Below are positions 57,786 to 57,909 of a stretch of 57,909 nt of DNA, one piece after another. The notes beneath the pieces are model-generated. The model made no database searches. It saw nothing but the letters and a program-made list of their open reading frames with translations, and had not been told where the DNA came from. This DNA comes from Bacillota bacterium. Its GTDB lineage: Bacteria; Bacillota; Clostridia; Christensenellales; SZUA-584. Each line of letters begins with the position of its first letter. The first letter of the stretch is position 1. The stretch spans positions 1-57,909 of the forward strand of contig JAEWTW010000041.1 of the NCBI GenBank assembly GCA_023397655.1. The letters are read 5' to 3'. A program made the translations under genes and the position numbers.

Positions 57786-57909
57786 TGAACTGCACCCCTA
57801 AAGTTAGACAGTATGATATACTGAAAACAACTTTGGGGGTGTATTTATATGCCAAGAGGGAAACCGAATAAGCAATATACCGGGGAGTTTAAACAACATG
57901 TTGTTGAGA
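57786..57909. mobile_element. left end of an IS3-family (IS150-like) insertion sequence
   Basis: TGAACTGCACCCCTAAAGTT at 57786-57805 matches the terminal inverted repeat pattern of IS3-family elements of Firmicutes, and the transposase frame starts 63 bp inside it. The rest lies beyond the window. The target duplication cannot be checked. Confidence 0.75.
57849..57909 (+). CDS. IS3-family transposase OrfA, 3' truncated by the window
   Basis: Only the first 20 codons are inside the window. They read MPRGKPNKQYTGEFKQHVVE, the start of an IS3 OrfA helix-turn-helix protein (compare 'KRYTEEFK' starts). GGGGGTG lies upstream. OrfB should follow in an overlapping -1 frame outside the window. Confidence 0.8.
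   Translation, partial: MPRGKPNKQYTGEFKQHVVE

Noticed and set aside
1..57909. CRISPR arrays, tRNA and rRNA genes, prophage genes
   Set aside because: No regularly spaced direct repeats with unique spacers, no cloverleaf with T-loop, no phage structural or integrase genes were found by reading.

Overview
The window looks like a chromosomal segment of a mid-GC, Gram-positive, anaerobic member of the Clostridia (Firmicutes). The evidence is strong AGGAGG-type ribosome binding sites, consensus sigma-A promoters, many U-tract terminators, monoderm envelope genes (LCP ligase, NlpC/P60 hydrolase, lipoproteins), a SorC regulator, a flavodiiron protein, a bacteriohemerythrin and methylglyoxal synthase. 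It reads as ordinary core and accessory chromosome, with no rRNA, tRNA, prophage or CRISPR array. An IS3-type element begins at the right edge.

Layout. 1-4.4 kb: a truncated amidohydrolase, a hydantoinase A-type protein, a phasin-like coiled coil and a short-chain dehydrogenase. 4.5-7.4 kb: a PII-like protein overlapping a cation:proton antiporter, then an autoregulated TetR operon with two sister mini membrane proteins. 7.5-17.1 kb: LCP ligase, a secreted amidase-like protein, a PAS/degenerate-GGDEF protein, a DUF975 membrane protein, a ferritin-like protein, an EAL phosphodiesterase and a large beta-propeller-like lipoprotein. 17.4-20.7 kb: two unknown membrane proteins and a glutathione peroxidase-OhrR pair. 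20.7-28.2 kb: an Asn-rich 47-residue peptide missed by length cut-offs, an amidohydrolase, an alpha/beta hydrolase, a rhodanese, an MFS pump behind a transcription attenuator, DUF2164, a lipoprotein, HAD, GNAT and a PanE-like reductase. 28.2-33.6 kb: DNA glycosylase, mgsA, a molybdopterin lipoprotein, hemerythrin and a LytS-like/PAS histidine kinase. 33.7-34.05 kb: a strongly structured noncoding RNA with a perfect promoter. 34.1-38 kb: a SorC regulator and a membrane-anchored SF2 helicase. 38-46.5 kb: an HD-GYP protein, a secreted 19-residue Cys-repeat protein, an acyltransferase with a zinc ribbon, a two-component operon and a QueG-like Fe-S protein. 46.6-57.9 kb: NlpC/P60, a possible sRNA, a TetR/flavodoxin operon, a UppS homologue, an aldehyde dehydrogenase with triple operator repeats, a flavodiiron protein, a subtilase with Fn3 domains and the IS end.

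How the genes work together. Three themes recur. Oxygen and peroxide defence: FprA, hemerythrin, ferritin-like protein, Gpx/OhrR, flavodoxin reductase. Cyclic-di-GMP turnover: degenerate GGDEF, EAL, HD-GYP. Cell-surface construction: LCP, NlpC/P60, UppS, acyltransferase, lipoproteins, subtilase. The least explained items are the roughly 300-nt RNA at 33.7-34.05 kb (I suspect the raiA-motif class but cannot confirm it), the Cys-repeat secreted protein, the helicase with membrane segments and the MFS attenuator leader. All functional calls come from reading the translations; no database search was run.
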